From Bacteroidetes bacterium GWF2_33_16 (GTDB lineage Bacteria; Bacteroidota; Bacteroidia; Bacteroidales; UBA12077), in the NCBI GenBank assembly GCA_001768565.1, contig MEOE01000023.1, forward strand, positions 347,459 through 411,458: a stretch of 64,000 nucleotides of DNA. The letters are read 5' to 3'. Below are positions 27,290-35,860 of this stretch, one piece after another. Under the pieces are notes generated by a model that saw only the letters and a program-made list of their open reading frames with translations, searched no databases and had not been told where the DNA came from. Positions within the stretch are counted from its first letter, which is position 1, and every line of letters begins with the position of its first letter. A program made the position numbers and the translations under genes.

Positions 27290-28627
27290 ATGAAAGCATT
27301 TAAAGCCTATGATATTCGTGGTATTTACAACGAAGAATTTACCAAAGAGGATGCCTATAAAATAGGATACTTTTTACCTGAACTCCTGCAAGCCGACAAC
27401 GTGTTGGTCGGACGCGATGTCAGAGTTTCTTCAGATGAGATTTTCGAATCTCTCGCTCAAGGCATTATTGATAGTGGAGCAAGTGTTTATAATATAGGTC
27501 TGGCAACCACTCCCATGGTTTATTATATGACGGCCAAACATAAGTTTTCAGCTTCGGTTCAGATTACAGCCTCTCATAATTCGCGTGAATACAATGGAAT
27601 GAAAATATCTAGAGCAAATGCCCTCCCTGTAGGTTTTGATACTGGATTAAGTGCACTTCTTGAAATGATGAATACACGTGAAGTTGTTATTGCCGAAAAA
27701 AAAGGAAAAATAATTGATTACAGGGTAAAAGATGAATATATCCAATTCTTAAAAACATATGTTCAGGATTACTCTAAATTAAAAATCGTTGTTGATTGCT
27801 CAAATGGAATGGCCGGTTTGCTTATTAAAAAACTATTGGGTAAAGATCCTAAATATATTTTTGATGAAATGGACGGTACATTCCCAAACCACGAACCAAA
27901 TCCGCTGATCGAGGAAAATGTGGCTGAACTTAAAAAAACTGTTCTTGCTGAGAAATGCGATATAGGTATTATTTTCGATGGCGATGCCGACCGGGTTATG
28001 TTTGTTGATGAAAAAGGAAAATTCATTTCTCCGGACCTTATTATCGGTCTAATGGCTCATTATTTTCTTGAAAAAGAAAAAGGAAATGTTTTAGAAGATA
28101 TTCGAACATCAAAGGCTGTAAAAGAATATATTGAGAACATGGGTGGTAAAATGCACACTTGGCGTGTTGGCCGAGCTTTCGCATCACCAAAACTAAAAGA
28201 AATAAAAGGAATTTATGGAGGGGAGCTTGCTGGTCATTATTATTTCAGAGATTTCTTTTATTCCGATTCAGGGATATTAGCATCTCTTATTGTTCTTAAC
28301 TTGCTTTTAAGATTTAAGAAAGAAGGCAAAACCATATCGGAGTTAATTGCCAAAATCAATAAATATGCTAACTCTGGAGAAATCAATTTCAAGATAGAAC
28401 AAAAGCAAAAAGCCATTGATGCCTTGAAAAATTATTTTGTAGCTAAGGAAGAACCTACAGAAATTCTCGATTTTGATGGTTACCGAATAGAATTCAAAAG
28501 TTGGTGGTTTAATGTTCGACCATCAAATACAGAACCTTACCTGCGGCTACTAGTTGAAGCAGATAATGAAAAAATCCTGAAAGAAAAAGTGGAAGAAATA
28601 AAAACGATATTGAAGAAATTTAAATGA
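27290..28627 (+). CDS. manB: Phosphomannomutase/phosphoglucomutase
   Basis: 445 residues from ATG 27290 (MKAFKAYDIRGIYNEEF), chosen over the upstream in-frame start at 27215 because the family begins with this motif and the longer form would include the terminator at 27233-27262. Active-site phosphoserine loop TASHNSREYNGMK (about 98-110), metal loop FDGDADR, sugar-specificity loop GELAGHYYF and phosphate-binding RPSNTEPYLRL are all intact. It converts hexose 6-phosphate and 1-phosphate, feeding GDP-mannose or UDP-glucose for cell-surface polymers. The sugar preference (mannose or glucose) is not settled by sequence. A terminator follows directly. Confidence 0.93.
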   Translation: MKAFKAYDIRGIYNEEFTKEDAYKIGYFLPELLQADNVLVGRDVRVSSDEIFESLAQGIIDSGASVYNIGLATTPMVYYMTAKHKFSASVQITASHNSREYNGMKISRANALPVGFDTGLSALLEMMNTREVVIAEKKGKIIDYRVKDEYIQFLKTYVQDYSKLKIVVDCSNGMAGLLIKKLLGKDPKYIFDEMDGTFPNHEPNPLIEENVAELKKTVLAEKCDIGIIFDGDADRVMFVDEKGKFISPDLIIGLMAHYFLEKEKGNVLEDIRTSKAVKEYIENMGGKMHTWRVGRAFASPKLKEIKGIYGGELAGHYYFRDFFYSDSGILASLIVLNLLLRFKKEGKTISELIAKINKYANSGEINFKIEQKQKAIDALKNYFVAKEEPTEILDFDGYRIEFKSWWFNVRPSNTEPYLRLLVEADNEKILKEKVEEIKTILKKFK

Positions 28628-28646
28628 CAGACCTTGTTAAAATATT

Positions 28647-28668
28647 CGACCCCTTCGGGGTCGTTTTT
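28647..28668 (+). terminator. Terminator after manB
   Basis: The stem CGACCCC/GGGGTCG, closed by a stable C(TTCG)G tetraloop, is followed by six T. A second hairpin, TTGACTCC-TCT-GGAGTCAA (28693-28711), lies just beyond without a T-run. Confidence 0.85.
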
Positions 28669-28737
28669 TATTATATATCTTTTTGCAACTATTTGACTCC
28701 TCTGGAGTCAATCTATATTATAACTAAATCTTTTATA

Positions 28738-29553
28738 TTAAATAAACAATAATAAGCTCACAGCCATTACAGCCATTCCAAGAACTAATCCATAAATGGA
28801 ATGATGGTGTTTTCCAAACTCACGTGCAGCAGGCAAAAGTTCATCGAGCGAAATAAAAACCATGATTCCCGCAACACCGGCAAATAAAACTCCAAATAAA
28901 ACCGGCGACATAAAGGGCATTAAAATAAGATATCCAACCAGCGCTCCAACCGGTTCTGCTAATCCTGAAAGGAATGAGTGAAAAAATGCTTTCTTTTTAT
29001 TACCGGTTGCAAAATAAATAGGAACCGAAACGGCAATACCTTCAGGAATATTATGAATGGCAATGGCAACGGCAATGGCAATACCCAAACTAGGATCGGT
29101 TAATGCAGCTGTGAATGTTGCAAGACCTTCGGGAAAATTATGAATTGCAATGGCAAGTGCAGTAAACATTCCCATTTTCATAAGTTTTTTGTTTTTTTCT
29201 GCACCCAGATCAGGATTACTAATCTCTTCAAGGGTATGAATTTCGTGTGGATTTTCATAAGAAGGTATTAGCTTATCGATTAAACCAATAACTAAAATGC
29301 CTCCGAAAAAAGAAGTAACTGTAACCCATGAACCTCCGCGTTCTCCCAACTCGCGAATTAAAGCAACTCTGGCTTTAAAAAAAATCTCAACCAACGAAAC
29401 ATAAATCATTACACCCGCAGAAAAACCCAACGATACAGAAAGAAATTTTGTGTTAGTAGTTTTAGAAAAAAAAGCAATGCAACTTCCTATTCCTGTTGAA
29501 AGACCTGCAAATAATGTAAGTCCAAATGCAATAAGTACGTTTTCTGTTATCAT
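28738..29553 (-). CDS. zupT: ZIP-family zinc transporter ZupT
   Basis: 271 residues from ATG 29553 ([12 protein letters not shown]); the frame continues to 29586 but the shorter form starts directly with the first membrane helix. About eight membrane segments are seen. The two metal-site helices read [10 protein letters not shown] and [10 protein letters not shown], the ZupT signatures. The loop between helices 3 and 4 is acidic and has His residues ([13 protein letters not shown]). It imports zinc, and possibly other divalent metals, into the cytoplasm. A TACATTTA element on the minus strand near 29595 resembles a -7 box. No Zur site is recognised. Confidence 0.93.
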   Translation of the reverse strand: MITENVLIAFGLTLFAGLSTGIGSCIAFFSKTTNTKFLSVSLGFSAGVMIYVSLVEIFFKARVALIRELGERGGSWVTVTSFFGGILVIGLIDKLIPSYENPHEIHTLEEISNPDLGAEKNKKLMKMGMFTALAIAIHNFPEGLATFTAALTDPSLGIAIAVAIAIHNIPEGIAVSVPIYFATGNKKKAFFHSFLSGLAEPVGALVGYLILMPFMSPVLFGVLFAGVAGIMVFISLDELLPAAREFGKHHHSIYGLVLGMAVMAVSLLLFI

Positions 29554-29697
29554 TTTTAGCTTATTAAGTCTGGAATAAATGTACAAAAAATTTAATTGTT
29601 CAAGTTTTAAAATAAAAACATTCCTAATGTTCTTAGACTTTAGAAATGTTTACTAATAACCAATAATATAACTATCGACAGGCAACACAAACGTTTA

Positions 29698-30903
29698 TTA
29701 TTCCTGAAAAGGTCTCCAGCTTTTTGCCAGTCCGCCAATACCTGTTTCTCGGTAAGCACTCTGAATGTCGCGGCCTGTTTCTTCCATCGTTTGCACAGCA
29801 TTATCGAATGATATTTTGTGGCCACCATCTGAGAACAAAGCATATACAGCACATTCGAGTGCTTTTCCTACAGCTATTGCATTTCGTTCGATACAAGGAA
29901 TCTGAACATAACCAAGCACAGGATCGCATGTTAATCCAAGATTATGCTCAAAACCCATTTCGGCAGCATATTCGATCTGGCGAAGCGAGCCTCCCATAAT
30001 TTGTGCAGCAGCACCAGCAGCCATAGCGCAAGCAGTACCAATCTCCCCTTGACAGCCTACTTCGGCGCCAGAGATAGATGCATTAAATTTAACTATATTG
30101 CCAATTAATCCTGCTGTTGCAAGCGCTCTGAGGATTTTAACATCTGTAATATATTCTTCTCGTTTTAAATAATATAATATTGCAGGTAAAACACCTGAGG
30201 AGCCACAGGTTGGTGCAATAGCAATTTTACCTCCATTTGCATTTTCTTCGGAAACAGCTAATGCAAAAGCAAAAAGCAAACCTTGATTTTGAATTGCACC
30301 ATGCGAATTCAGTGCTTTCATATAATAATTACTCGCTTTTCGAGGTAAACGAATTTCTCCGGGCAACACCCCTTCGTTTTCCAATCCACGAACAATGGTT
30401 TCTTTCATTATATCCCAAACCATTGATAAATAATCCCAAATTTCTGGTCCTTCGCAATCTTCAACATACTCCCAAAAGGTTTTACCTTGTCGGGAGCAAT
30501 GAGCCATAATATCTGTAAGATTTGTAATATGATAAACTTGTTTGTTATTGATAATTCCATCAACATCTTTTAAATCACCACCACCAATACTATATACTTC
30601 CCATTTATCAGCAACTTCATTACTCTCATTAAGAGCCTGAAAAATCATTCCATTTGGATGCTGCGGAAGTGTTTCTTCGGGTCGCCAAATTATTTCTACT
30701 TCGTGAGGGAAGAGCGTTTTTTGCAAAGCCAGATCGGTATGATGTCCTTTGCCAGTAGAAGCAAGACTGCCATATAAAACAACTCTGAATTTTGTACATT
30801 TCGGATTTCGCTTCTGAAACATTTCAGCAGCCCTAACCGGCCCAATAGTATGACTGCTCGATGGACCATATCCAATTTTAAAAATCTCTCGTATTGTTTG
30901 CAT
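29698..30903 (-). CDS. sdaA: L-serine dehydratase, iron-sulfur dependent, single chain
   Basis: 401 residues with beta and alpha regions in one chain. The beta part starts FKIGYGPSSSHTIGPVRAAE; the alpha part has IAPTCGSSGVLPAILYYL, CQGEIGTACAMAAGAAAQIMGG and GLTCDPVLGYVQIPCIERNA, with the Cys residues that bind the 4Fe-4S cluster. It converts L-serine to pyruvate and ammonia. It is slightly shorter than E. coli SdaA (454) but has all the motifs. It is preceded by an exact TAGCTTTG promoter box (30927-30934), giving a leader of about 17 bases. Confidence 0.94.
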   Translation of the reverse strand: MQTIREIFKIGYGPSSSHTIGPVRAAEMFQKRNPKCTKFRVVLYGSLASTGKGHHTDLALQKTLFPHEVEIIWRPEETLPQHPNGMIFQALNESNEVADKWEVYSIGGGDLKDVDGIINNKQVYHITNLTDIMAHCSRQGKTFWEYVEDCEGPEIWDYLSMVWDIMKETIVRGLENEGVLPGEIRLPRKASNYYMKALNSHGAIQNQGLLFAFALAVSEENANGGKIAIAPTCGSSGVLPAILYYLKREEYITDVKILRALATAGLIGNIVKFNASISGAEVGCQGEIGTACAMAAGAAAQIMGGSLRQIEYAAEMGFEHNLGLTCDPVLGYVQIPCIERNAIAVGKALECAVYALFSDGGHKISFDNAVQTMEETGRDIQSAYRETGIGGLAKSWRPFQE

Positions 30904-30926
30904 TTTACCCTAAAATTTAACCAACG

Positions 30927-30934
30927 CAAAGCTA
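30927..30934 (-). promoter_or_regulatory. -7 promoter element of sdaA
   Basis: The minus strand reads TAGCTTTG, an exact TAnnTTTG match, with a TTG about 15 bases upstream. Confidence 0.55.
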
Positions 30935-31038
30935 TAAAAAGAATTCTTTCAACAGTCTTTTTTGCCTTACTAAAAGAGAGTTATTGTTGTATAACAGATA
31001 AGAAAGCCAATTATCAAAATAAAAAATAGTAAATGAAC

Positions 31039-31752
31039 CTATAAAAAATTCTTGTCTAAAAAATCCTGAAATTTTGCTTTGTATTGATCGCTAACGGGTA
31101 TATACACATTACTATCGAAAACAATACGATTTCTTTCGATAGTAGTTATTTTATTCAGATTCACAATAAATGATCTATGTACCCTCATGAAACTCTTTTC
31201 TGGAAGAAATTTCTCCAGCTTGGTCATGCTGGTTAACGACATAACAGGACTTTGACTTACCATATGAATCCGCACATATTCCCTCATTCCTTCAATATAT
31301 TTTATGTCTGATATATTTATCCTGATTATTTTATATTCTGATTTTATAAATAGAAACTCATCGTTTCCATCAATCTGCATAGCTCTTTTCTCCTGATTAT
31401 CGAACCACTCTTTTGCCTTGTTTGCAGCCTCCAGAAAAGAGCTGTAACTAATGGGTTTTAAAAGGTAATCAATGGCGCTTACACGAAATCCTTCAATTGC
31501 ATATTCGCTGAGTGCAGTTGTAAATATTATTTTGGGGGGATTGTTAAGCGATTTAACAAAGTCCATTCCGCTTATATCGGGCATATTGATATCAACAAAT
31601 AATAAATCAACCGGTTTATTTTGCATTAATTCCAGAGCTTGTAATGCACTATCGCAAACTGCAACAAGCTCGAAAAATGGTGTTTTTTCGATATATGACC
31701 TAATCTGCTTAAGAGCCAGAGGTTCATCATCTATTGCTATACATCTGATCAT
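31039..31752 (-). CDS. LytTR-family response regulator
   Basis: 237 residues. The receiver domain (1-120) has DDE near the start, phospho-acceptor in LLFVDINMPD, and Lys in LLKPISYSSF. A LytTR DNA-binding domain occupies about 140-237 (IKYIEGMREYVRIHM, FMRVHRSFIVNLNKI). Its start overlaps the stop of the sensor kinase gene by 4 bases (ATGA type), so the two are translationally coupled. LytTR regulators bind paired direct repeats upstream of their targets. Two similar palindromic boxes lie just upstream of the kinase gene (32948-32989). The targets are unknown. Confidence 0.93.
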   Translation of the reverse strand: MIRCIAIDDEPLALKQIRSYIEKTPFFELVAVCDSALQALELMQNKPVDLLFVDINMPDISGMDFVKSLNNPPKIIFTTALSEYAIEGFRVSAIDYLLKPISYSSFLEAANKAKEWFDNQEKRAMQIDGNDEFLFIKSEYKIIRINISDIKYIEGMREYVRIHMVSQSPVMSLTSMTKLEKFLPEKSFMRVHRSFIVNLNKITTIERNRIVFDSNVYIPVSDQYKAKFQDFLDKNFL

Positions 31753-32876
31753 ATTGGTATAGATAGGTTTATGGTAAAAGTATCTTCATTGTCAATTATA
31801 TCAAGATGATAATCGGCGCCATAGATTAGAGCTAATCTTTTGCGAGTATTCTCAATACCTATTCCGGAAAAGTCTTTATTTTGATTCTTTTCGATCTTGC
31901 TATTTTTTACAATCAACAACAACCTGTTGTTGCCCGTTAGGATTTCGATATTTATAAATGATTCGCTTTTATAGCTTACCCCGTGTTTAAAAGCGTTCTC
32001 AATTATTGATGTGAAAAGAAACGGAGGTAAGGATTTGTCGGGAATAACCGTGGGTGTGCTTAAATTAACTACAACCCTTTCGTTAAATCTAAGCTTCATA
32101 AGGTCAATATAACTCTGCAGAAACTCAATTTCTCGTTTAAGGGTAGTTTTTTCAGTTTCTGTTTCGTAAAGCAGGTAACGCATCATTTTCGAGAGTTTGA
32201 TAATTGCTTCTTTAGCTTCATCTGTATTAATATCAACCAAGGAATGAATATTGTTAAGGGTGTTCATAAAAAAGTGCGGACTAACCTGATTTCGAAGAAA
32301 GGCCAATTGATTTTCAACATTTTCTTTCTCCAGTTTTATTCTTTTTTGTTCAGATTGAATCCATTTAACAGATGATTTTAATCCAATATCAAATCCAAAA
32401 ATAAGAAACGAGGAAATCAAAATATTCACATATGGAGGAATTTGTCTGGGATGCTCTCGCAAAGGAGGTGGAAGATTTTCTGTTCTGCCAGAAATTCTAT
32501 TCATTGGCCTTCTGTTTGTCTCAGATCTTCTAACTAAAAGCTCTCGTTGCAACTGTTTTTTGCTGTTGGGACCGAAATTAGTATAATATACGTACGACAC
32601 AGAAACAGCAATACTTATTAACAATCCGGCACAAACGATATAAAGTATATGCTTATTAGTAAAAAATAATTTCGGAAGTAGTATGAACCGGTTAATTAAA
32701 AAAAGAACAAAAAGAATAAGATGATTTCTCCATACAATAAAAACATGATTCCAATTTATTCCATTTTCAAATTGGCCAAATAACAGAGGAGAGGAAAATA
32801 ATATAATCCAAAAAATAGTAATGAGGAATATTTCGAAGAAATTGAATTTCCTTATATTTTTCGATAGCTTACGCAT
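31749..32876 (-). CDS. LytS-type membrane sensor histidine kinase
   Basis: 375 residues. Four membrane segments lie in the first 160 residues, with no large extracellular domain; a basic, proline-rich stretch (RRPMNRISGRTENLPPPLREHP) lies between segments 3 and 4. The His_kinase domain contains the phospho-acceptor in VSPHFFMNTLNNIHS and an ATPase part with FLFTSIIENAFKHG and GIGIENTRKRL. It phosphorylates the LytTR regulator encoded downstream with a 4-base overlap. The signal sensed is unknown. Upstream lies a gene for an exported LTxxQ-like protein that could be a target or accessory. Confidence 0.92.
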   Translation of the reverse strand: MRKLSKNIRKFNFFEIFLITIFWIILFSSPLLFGQFENGINWNHVFIVWRNHLILFVLFLINRFILLPKLFFTNKHILYIVCAGLLISIAVSVSYVYYTNFGPNSKKQLQRELLVRRSETNRRPMNRISGRTENLPPPLREHPRQIPPYVNILISSFLIFGFDIGLKSSVKWIQSEQKRIKLEKENVENQLAFLRNQVSPHFFMNTLNNIHSLVDINTDEAKEAIIKLSKMMRYLLYETETEKTTLKREIEFLQSYIDLMKLRFNERVVVNLSTPTVIPDKSLPPFLFTSIIENAFKHGVSYKSESFINIEILTGNNRLLLIVKNSKIEKNQNKDFSGIGIENTRKRLALIYGADYHLDIIDNEDTFTINLSIPI

Positions 32877-32947
32877 GTTTTATTGCAGATAATTAGTAAA
32901 AGTAATGTATTCTTAATGAATTTACCAATCCAAAATTTAATAAAAAG

Positions 32948-32989
32948 AGTAACTGTTACTTATAGCAAAAGAGTTGAGTAACAGTTGTC
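32948..32989. repeat. Two GTAACWGTT palindromic boxes upstream of the LytS gene
   Basis: AGTAACTGTTACT (32948-32960, a perfect palindrome) and AGTAACAGTTGTC (32977-32989) lie 29 bases apart, between the kinase gene and the exported small protein gene. They look like a paired operator, possibly for the LytTR regulator. Confidence 0.4.
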
Positions 32990-33020
32990 GGGTAAAAATT
33001 ATACCGATATAATTAATTTA

Positions 33021-33431
33021 TTAATTCATTTCTCTATGTTCTTGCCTTTGCTGAGGCCTATGTGTTTTCTGAAAATTATCAAACTTTACCTTTTGCTCAT
33101 CAATTAACAAAGATTTAATTTTCTCTTCAAACTCAGATTTATAAGTTTCCATTTTTTCTCTATTTCTCTTTTTATCCCTTTCTATTTCATCTAACTGTTT
33201 TTTAACCTCTTTAAAATGAGCTAGATATAAATCAGTGATCTTTGCTTTCTGTTCGTCTGTTAAAAAGAGTTCTTGAGCCAAATTGTTGGTCATTTTCACA
33301 ATTTGTGTGGAGTCGGGTATTCTTTGAGGTCTTTGGTCATTTGGTCGTTGTGAATAAGCACTGCTAAAGATCATCGCCAAAACTGTCAGCAAAAACAATT
33401 TTGCTATAACAAAAGAAATTTTGTTTTTCAT
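33021..33431 (-). CDS. Exported Spy/LTxxQ-like helical protein
   Basis: 136 residues with a signal peptide (MKNKISFVIAKLFLLTVLA, cut after AYS). The mature protein is strongly charged and helical, with ELFLTDEQKAKITDLY and LLIDEQKVKFDNF resembling the paired LTxxQ motifs of Spy/CpxP-type periplasmic proteins. Those bind unfolded proteins or metals or sense envelope stress. It starts with Arg/Gln/Pro-rich sequence and ends in RPQQRQEHREMN. It lies upstream of the LytS/LytTR pair on the same strand with a 144-base gap, so a shared envelope-stress role is plausible but unproven. Confidence 0.65.
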   Translation of the reverse strand: MKNKISFVIAKLFLLTVLAMIFSSAYSQRPNDQRPQRIPDSTQIVKMTNNLAQELFLTDEQKAKITDLYLAHFKEVKKQLDEIERDKKRNREKMETYKSEFEEKIKSLLIDEQKVKFDNFQKTHRPQQRQEHREMN

Positions 33432-33454
33432 AATTTTTCATTTCTAGTAATTTA

Positions 33455-34459
33455 TTATTTTCTGTAAGATGAAGCTTTGTATTTAATTATATTATCTGTT
33501 GGAGAATAGACTATGTCTGAATTAGAGATATTTGAATTCCGTTCTTTCCATGTAATAGTAACATCCAAATCGGTTAGCGTTTCACCACAAATCTCAACAA
33601 GTACATATCCATGCTCCATTCTATGAAATAGTCCATTGGGTAAATAATTAGAGTTTGCTCCATTGTAATTATATCTTGACATTAACCAACCACCACCGCC
33701 ACCAACCACGCACTGGTAAATATCGTTATCTGAATTACCATCTCCATCATCTATTTGAGCTACATCGAAAAAGTGATCATGGCCACAAAAATAGGTTCTA
33801 ACACCTGCATCTGTTAGGCTTTTCCAAAATATATCACGTTCTGTTTGAAAATCATCCAGACAATCAGAATGAAAAACCTTAAAAGCAGCTTCGTGGCCAA
33901 AAACAAAAACATGAGGATTACTATTATTTTCCAATTGCTGATTTAGCCATTCCTGATCAACCCGATGAATGTTAATATAATTATCAAGTCCAATAAAAAA
34001 AGCGTTTTTATGATTAAAAGAGTATGTTTGATTTGTTTCGCCTGCTGGTCCATTTTGGGGTAATGCATTTGAACCAGAAAAGATTTTGTTCCAGACAGTA
34101 ATGTCATCATTAGCATCATCCTCATGATTTCCTCTTATTGGATAAACTCCGATACCGTTATCATACAAAGGTTGAAAAATATCTTGCCACATTTTCAATT
34201 CCATTTCGAGTTCTGATGAGGTTGTCATTTTCCCACCTTCGACAATATCGCCGCATAGTAAAATGAAATCAATACTATCCTGAAGAAAAAAAGGAATCAT
34301 CTCTTTAATTGTATCGGAGTTTATGGTGACATGAGTATCTCCAACAACAGCAAATCTCCATGATTTGCCGTTATTAATAGTTTCTGGCAATTCGTCTTTT
34401 TGGCAATTAGAAAATCCCAAAATTGAAAAAACTGCAAAAATTAAAGCTATGATTTTCAT
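33455..34459 (-). CDS. Calcineurin-like metallophosphoesterase lipoprotein
   Basis: 334 residues from ATG 34459, preferred over 34552 because it gives a lipoprotein signal (MKIIALIFAVFSILGFSNC). The metallophosphoesterase motifs appear in order: VVGDTHV, LLCGDIVEGG, IRGNHEDD, VFGHEAAF and YFCGHDHFFD, with all metal ligands present. The substrate is unknown; secreted members include purple acid phosphatase-like and nucleotidase enzymes. It starts 7 bases after the DUF1566 lipoprotein gene, so the two are probably co-transcribed and act together at the cell surface. Confidence 0.9.
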   Translation of the reverse strand: MKIIALIFAVFSILGFSNCQKDELPETINNGKSWRFAVVGDTHVTINSDTIKEMIPFFLQDSIDFILLCGDIVEGGKMTTSSELEMELKMWQDIFQPLYDNGIGVYPIRGNHEDDANDDITVWNKIFSGSNALPQNGPAGETNQTYSFNHKNAFFIGLDNYINIHRVDQEWLNQQLENNSNPHVFVFGHEAAFKVFHSDCLDDFQTERDIFWKSLTDAGVRTYFCGHDHFFDVAQIDDGDGNSDNDIYQCVVGGGGGWLMSRYNYNGANSNYLPNGLFHRMEHGYVLVEICGETLTDLDVTITWKERNSNISNSDIVYSPTDNIIKYKASSYRK

Positions 34460-34466
34460 AGTTTTG

Positions 34467-35708
34467 TTATTTGCTAATATTTCTAACACATCTAACATAA
34501 TTATAAACATAACGAACATCACCCTGGGGACCTTTAAATTGAGGGTATTCATTTATATCTCCGGATTTTGGATCGCTACGTTGAGCTCCGGCACCATGTA
34601 CATCCATAAGTATGTCATTCATTTTTCCCTGAGCTTCACCAAATGCTATATAAGCAGCGGGGATATTTGGATTTACACCATCAAGATGTGTGGTGCTTGA
34701 CCAGAAATATGGATATTGTCCGGCAACTCCATCGGGAGCGACAATCGAGGTTGTTTGAAAAACCGGATCGATTGCAGGTGAATTTGTTACAGAAGGACAG
34801 CGGGAATAATCCACAATGCTTTGTAGCTCTTTAATATTTGGTAGTCTCCAATCACTATGTCCAGCTAGTTCCAGATTCTCAGCATATTCTAATGCTTCCT
34901 GCCAATCGCGAGAAACACCATCATCTGTCTTTTGCCACATTAAACCAGTTGCATTATCTGAAATAGTTCCATCGTTATTGTCGATAAAGTCATTAATTCC
35001 ATATACAGGATTTCCTCTAACCATACGAAAATACTTTTTACTGGCTACTCCATTTTTGTATATTGAATATCCTTTAATTCGCCCATCGACAAAGTTTACT
35101 CCGAATACTGTTTCGTTTGTATTAAATGTTAACCCGACATATTTCGTTGATGACCAGGTTTGGGCATCAATTTCGCGTTCTCCTATGGCGGTATTCCCCA
35201 AGGGTTGAATGAAATACGTTTCGTTAATAAAATTTTTTATTGCTATTTCACCATTAACTTTACCAGTGAATAGAATTAATGAGTAAAGTTCTTTAATTGT
35301 TGGTACACGCCAGTCGGTGTAACCACCTAATGTTAATGATTTTGCAACAGTTTCTGCTTCAGCATATGTAATCTGTGCTCCCATGTCTTTTTGCCACATA
35401 AGTCCGGTAACATTATCGGTGATTATACCATCACCATTATCAGTATAGGAAGGTTGATTACCTTGATAATTTGCATCTTGCCCGTAGAAAAGCGCTCCTG
35501 GGTTTGGTTCTTGTATTTCATTTAATTCATCATAAAATAGGATAACATCTGTATCTACAATTGGGTATCCTGAAATATCGGGTAAATTATCAATAATTAT
35601 TTCATCATTATCTTGTGATTCTTTTTCGCAACTTGTAGCTGTAACTATTAATAGAGAAAGAAAACACACTAAAAGTATTTTTGTTCTTTGAATTGTTTTT
35701 CGTTTCAT
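34467..35708 (-). CDS. Lipoprotein with two DUF1566 (Lcl C-terminal) domains
   Basis: 413 residues from ATG 35708 (MKRKTIQRT), chosen over a TTG 9 bases upstream. The lipoprotein signal ends in VTATSC. Two DUF1566 modules follow, each opening with DNGDG or DNNDG, then TGLMWQK and ending in a DWR(V/L)P.IKEL motif. The first spans about residues 85-215, the second about 235-400. DUF1566 occurs in surface lectin-like proteins such as the Legionella Lcl C-terminus. The gene lies directly before the metallophosphoesterase gene. No specific function is known. Confidence 0.85.
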   Translation of the reverse strand: MKRKTIQRTKILLVCFLSLLIVTATSCEKESQDNDEIIIDNLPDISGYPIVDTDVILFYDELNEIQEPNPGALFYGQDANYQGNQPSYTDNGDGIITDNVTGLMWQKDMGAQITYAEAETVAKSLTLGGYTDWRVPTIKELYSLILFTGKVNGEIAIKNFINETYFIQPLGNTAIGEREIDAQTWSSTKYVGLTFNTNETVFGVNFVDGRIKGYSIYKNGVASKKYFRMVRGNPVYGINDFIDNNDGTISDNATGLMWQKTDDGVSRDWQEALEYAENLELAGHSDWRLPNIKELQSIVDYSRCPSVTNSPAIDPVFQTTSIVAPDGVAGQYPYFWSSTTHLDGVNPNIPAAYIAFGEAQGKMNDILMDVHGAGAQRSDPKSGDINEYPQFKGPQGDVRYVYNYVRCVRNISK

Positions 35709-35860
35709 AACTATCAAATTAAATTAACAATTAGTCAAAAATAAACATGTAGTTATCCTAAAAAAAATGAAATCAACAGATCACTGGATTTTATAAGCAG
35801 AAACCATAATTTTCCAATCAAAACAAATTACTCTAGAGGAGAAATAACCAACATTGATTT

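Noticed and set aside
28693..28711. Terminator for the ZIP transporter gene
   Set aside because: The hairpin TTGACTCC-TCT-GGAGTCAA has no T-run on either strand, so it is only noted as a hairpin.
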